A DNA stretch of 7,733 nucleotides, taken from contig JAIITD010000080.1 of the NCBI GenBank assembly GCA_022737715.1, forward strand, positions 1-7,733. Reading direction: 5' to 3'. Under the pieces are notes generated by a model, which did not search any database, was not told the DNA's origin, and was given only the letters and a program-made list of their open reading frames with translations. A program made the position numbers and the translations under genes. Numbering within the stretch: the first letter of the stretch is position 1; each line of letters starts with the position of its first letter. Below, piece by piece: positions 5,693-7,733 of this stretch. The stretch comes from Veillonella sp. Lineage in GTDB: Bacteria; Bacillota; Negativicutes; Veillonellales; Veillonellaceae.

Positions 5693-6886
5693 ATGAGTTT
5701 TTCACTTCCTGAACGCGTAATATTAAAAGGGCCTAATTTCATCCGTGAAGTATTTGAACGTGGTGTGGGTGTACCTGGATTTATCAGTTTTGGCATTGGT
5801 AATCCAGCACCAGAGGCAATTCCTGTGAAAGTTATTGAAGATGCCTTTGATTTCATCGTTCATGATAATCCTATGAGTTTATTACAATATGGTCCGATGC
5901 AAGGGGATGCGCGATTAGCAGAATTGACCTTGCAACGTTTATCGAAAGTTCACCATATGAATTTAGAGGGTCAAGGTTTGATTATTTCTAATGGGGCTGG
6001 TCAACTATTGGGCTTGGTACCTATTACTGTATGTGAACCTGGCGATGAAGTGTACATGGATGATTATACTTTCACAAGTGCTATTAATTCTGTACGCAAT
6101 ATGGGGGCTAAGGCAGTCGGTATCAAAACTGATGAATTCGGTATGATTCCAAGTGAGTTGGAAAAAGCGGCTCAATCAGGCAAGGGGAAATATATCTATT
6201 TAATTCCAAATTTCCAAAACCCAACAGGCATTACCATGCCACTAGAACGTCGTAAAGAAATTTACGCTATTGCATCTAAATATGATTTATTCATTTATGA
6301 GGATGATCCATATGGTGAAATCCGTTTTGCTGGTGAACATGTACCGACCTTTAAATCTTTTGATACGGAAAACCGTGTCCTTTACGCAGGATCGTATTCT
6401 AAAACATTATCGGCAGGCTTGCGTGTTGGTTTCTTGTTGGGCCCAGAAGATGTTATCGGTACTATTCAGGCAATTAAAAATAATACGGCGGGACAAATGC
6501 CACTAGTTACACAGAAGGTTGTAGCACACGTACTAGACCATATCGATTACGATGCACATTTAGAAAATGTACGGAAGGTATATAAATCTAAATGTGATGC
6601 TATGATGCGTGTCTTTAAAGACAAAGGTAGTTCCAAGGTTCATTTGACTCAACCTACAGGTGGTATGTTCGCATGGATGACAATGCCGGATACTGTTGAT
6701 TGTGATGAATTCTTTGAAGCGTGCATGAATAAAAATGTAGGCATTATTAAATGTGGTGCTTTTGCAGCGGATGGTGTACAAAATGGTCATGCATTCCGTT
6801 TGAGCTATACGGTGCCAACAATTCCAGAAATTGAGAAGGGGATGGAAATCCTCTGTGCTCTTACAAAGGACTATTGTGGTGAATAA
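5693..6886 (+). CDS. Fold-type-I PLP-dependent aminotransferase (LysN / 2-aminoadipate transaminase-like)
   Basis: This 397-aa class I/II aminotransferase has the features of the LysN/MocR-domain group, which includes 2-aminoadipate and aromatic or branched-chain transaminases, but without the N-terminal DNA-binding domain of MocR regulators. Visible residues: ISFGIGNPAPE (31-41, N-terminal substrate loop), LQYGPMQGDARL (64-75), SNGAGQ (99-104) for PLP phosphate contact, PNFQNPTG (172-179) with Asn176, YEDDPYGE (202-209) with Asp204 and Tyr207, GSYSKTLSAGLRVGF (233-247) with the Schiff-base Lys237 and Arg244, and FRLSYT (368-373) with Arg369 for the substrate carboxylate. All catalytic residues are intact. 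AGAGG lies 7 nt before the ATG. It follows the membrane protein gene closely and is probably co-transcribed with it. Substrate specificity cannot be read from sequence. No clear terminator follows its stop codon. Confidence 0.93.
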   Translation: MSFSLPERVILKGPNFIREVFERGVGVPGFISFGIGNPAPEAIPVKVIEDAFDFIVHDNPMSLLQYGPMQGDARLAELTLQRLSKVHHMNLEGQGLIISNGAGQLLGLVPITVCEPGDEVYMDDYTFTSAINSVRNMGAKAVGIKTDEFGMIPSELEKAAQSGKGKYIYLIPNFQNPTGITMPLERRKEIYAIASKYDLFIYEDDPYGEIRFAGEHVPTFKSFDTENRVLYAGSYSKTLSAGLRVGFLLGPEDVIGTIQAIKNNTAGQMPLVTQKVVAHVLDHIDYDAHLENVRKVYKSKCDAMMRVFKDKGSSKVHLTQPTGGMFAWMTMPDTVDCDEFFEACMNKNVGIIKCGAFAADGVQNGHAFRLSYTVPTIPEIEKGMEILCALTKDYCGE

Positions 6887-6913
6887 TTTAGTCGTTTAAA
6901 GCGTATAGGTATA

Positions 6914-6943
6914 TTGAAAATTATTAAACTACCATGATACAAT
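6914..6943 (+). promoter_or_regulatory. Promoter of the mrp/NBP35-type gene
   Basis: TTGAAA (6914-6919), an 18-nt spacer and TACAAT (6938-6943) preceded by TGA (6935-6937) make a good sigma-70-type promoter with an extended -10. Transcription would start near 6950, leaving a leader of about 120 nt before the ATG at 7071, much longer than the other leaders predicted in this window. Confidence 0.6.
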
Positions 6944-6948
6944 AACAC

Positions 6949-7005
6949 TGTAAATATATGATGTGTTAGTTGTAGAAAGAGCTTTCACAATGAAAGATAT
7001 TTACA
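6949..7005 (+). promoter_or_regulatory. Structured leader of the mrp gene: 9-bp inverted repeat with nested hairpin
   Basis: TGTAAATAT (6949-6957) and ATATTTACA (6997-7005) are perfect inverted repeats. The first arm begins almost exactly at the predicted transcription start. Nested inside, TTGT-A-GAAA (6970-6978) can pair with TTTC-ACAA (6983-6990) around a GAGC loop with one bulged A. An alternative stem CTTTC (6982-6986) / GAAAG (6992-6996) excludes it. A further small stem, GAGG (7038-7041) / CCTC (7047-7050), lies just upstream of the ribosome binding site. No known riboswitch class is recognised. It could be a 5'-stabilising stem, a regulatory leader or chance in AT-rich DNA. Together with the promoter at 6914-6943, this is what the 184-nt gap holds. 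Confidence 0.4.
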
Positions 7006-7070
7006 ATGAGATAATAATTTTCTAACTATATATTGTTGAGGGAAGTCCTCGAAGAAAGTAGGTGTTTATT

Positions 7071-7733
7071 ATGGGTTGCGGTAGCAGCAGTAGTGATTGC
7101 AATAGTTGTCCATCCAAATCCGCAGGTTGCGGTGGTGCACAACAGCCTCAAGATATGACGGCGCCATTGCATGAATTGAGTTCCGTTAAACATGTTATCG
7201 GTGTTGTATCCGGTAAGGGTGGTGTAGGTAAATCCTCCGTTACAAGCTTGATGGCCTTAACGATGGCTCGTAAAGGTTATAAAGTAGGTATTCTTGATGC
7301 TGATATAACTGGTCCATCCATTCCTAAGATGTTTGGTATCAAAGAAAAGGCTTACGCTGACGAAGTTGGTATGTATCCTGTTAAAACTAAGCAATATGGC
7401 ATTGATGTAATGTCCGTTAATTTGTTGCTTGAAAACGATACAGATCCTGTTTTATGGCGAGGTCCTATTTTGGGCAATGTAGTAAAACAATTCTATAGTG
7501 ATGTTATTTGGAAAGACATCGATTATTTATTCGTTGATATGCCACCAGGAACGGGTGACGTAGCGATTACTGTATACCAATCCTTGAAATTGGATGGTAT
7601 CATCATTGTTACATCTCCTCAAGACTTGGTATCCATGATTGTTGAAAAAGCAGTTAAGATGGCTGATTTAATGCAAGTGCCTATTATTGGTGTAGTGGAA
7701 AACTACTCTTACTTCCATTGCCCAGATAACGGT
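7071..7733 (+). CDS. mrp: Mrp/NBP35 (ApbC) family Fe-S cluster carrier P-loop ATPase; 3' end missing
   Basis: The first 221 codons are present and the frame is open at the right edge; family members are usually about 270-370 aa. These cytosolic ATPases bind a bridging [4Fe-4S] cluster as dimers and pass it to apo-proteins. A short Cys-rich N-terminal tail comes first, with Cys3, Cys10, Cys13 and Cys20 (C-x6-C-x2-C-x6-C), reminiscent of the N-terminal cluster motif of NBP35. The deviant Walker A GKGGVGKS (48-55) has signature Lys49 and Lys54. DADITGPSIPKMFG (76-89) is the Switch I region, LWRGPI (128-133) a family motif, VDMPPGTGD (155-163) the Walker B/Switch II, and TSPQD (181-185) follows. 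The conserved cluster CxxC should lie in ENYSYFHCPDNG (210-221), but here only Cys217 is present and the second position is Asn220. The ribosome site is a moderate AGTAGGTG (7057-7064), 6 nt before the ATG. Confidence 0.93.
   Translation, partial: MGCGSSSSDCNSCPSKSAGCGGAQQPQDMTAPLHELSSVKHVIGVVSGKGGVGKSSVTSLMALTMARKGYKVGILDADITGPSIPKMFGIKEKAYADEVGMYPVKTKQYGIDVMSVNLLLENDTDPVLWRGPILGNVVKQFYSDVIWKDIDYLFVDMPPGTGDVAITVYQSLKLDGIIIVTSPQDLVSMIVEKAVKMADLMQVPIIGVVENYSYFHCPDNG

Noticed and set aside
6887..6930. Possible terminator after the aminotransferase gene (GTTTAA ... TTAAAC)
   Set aside because: Only a 6-bp AT-rich pairing with a long loop and no T-tract, and it overlaps the predicted mrp promoter.
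6990..7025. Possible 11-codon leader peptide in the mrp leader, ending with three Ile codons, Phe and a stop
   Set aside because: Only a weak purine-rich stretch (AAAGAG) precedes the ATG, and an Ile-sensing leader makes no sense before an Fe-S carrier gene. Short frames like this are expected by chance.

Overview
The window is low-GC (AT-rich intergenic stretches, A/T-ending codons in most genes), with canonical AGGAGG-type ribosome binding sites and sigma-70-like promoters, several of them with an extended -10 (TGN). The gene content and protein flavour suggest an anaerobic Bacillota member of the Negativicutes, most likely Veillonella or a close relative. That placement is an inference from remembered protein families and was not checked by a search. 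There is no rRNA, tRNA, CRISPR array, insertion sequence, phage gene or other sign of recent transfer. This looks like ordinary chromosome, densely packed with metabolic and housekeeping genes.

Layout. (1) 1-1028, plus strand: the C-terminal part of a sirtuin with the features of the class M (SirTM) subgroup, then 17 nt later an O6-alkylguanine-DNA alkyltransferase (ogt). (2) A long bidirectional hairpin terminator (about 1079-1124) separates ogt from a convergent fumarylacetoacetate-hydrolase-family gene (1158-1823, minus). (3) A divergent intergenic region (1824-1972) leads into an unrecognised 401-aa gene (1973-3178), followed by ilvE (3222-4244), which probably has its own promoter inside the end of the unknown gene. 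(4) A 17-bp hairpin terminator (4276-4313) lies between ilvE and a convergent FlK-like hotdog thioesterase gene (4348-4740, minus). (5) A second divergent region (4741-4911) carries promoters both ways. It leads into a TVP38/TMEM64 (DedA-superfamily) membrane protein and, 43 nt on, a fold-type-I PLP aminotransferase of the LysN/MocR-like group. (6) A 184-nt intergenic region (6887-7070) holds a good promoter and a leader with a 9-bp inverted repeat. It precedes an Mrp/NBP35-type Fe-S carrier ATPase that runs off the right edge.

How the genes relate. Two PLP aminotransferases (IlvE and the LysN-like enzyme), an acyl-CoA thioesterase and an FAH-type enzyme point to amino-acid, keto-acid and acyl-CoA metabolism, but they lie in separate transcription units and nothing shows they form one pathway. 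I see no convincing new multi-gene system. The points most worth a second look are the sirtuin with Gln in place of the catalytic His beside ogt, the unknown 401-aa protein with three W-x-H motifs and a C-terminal GD-VPFG module, the structured leader of the mrp gene, and the Mrp protein with a Cys-rich N-terminus whose conserved CxxC reads C-P-D-N.
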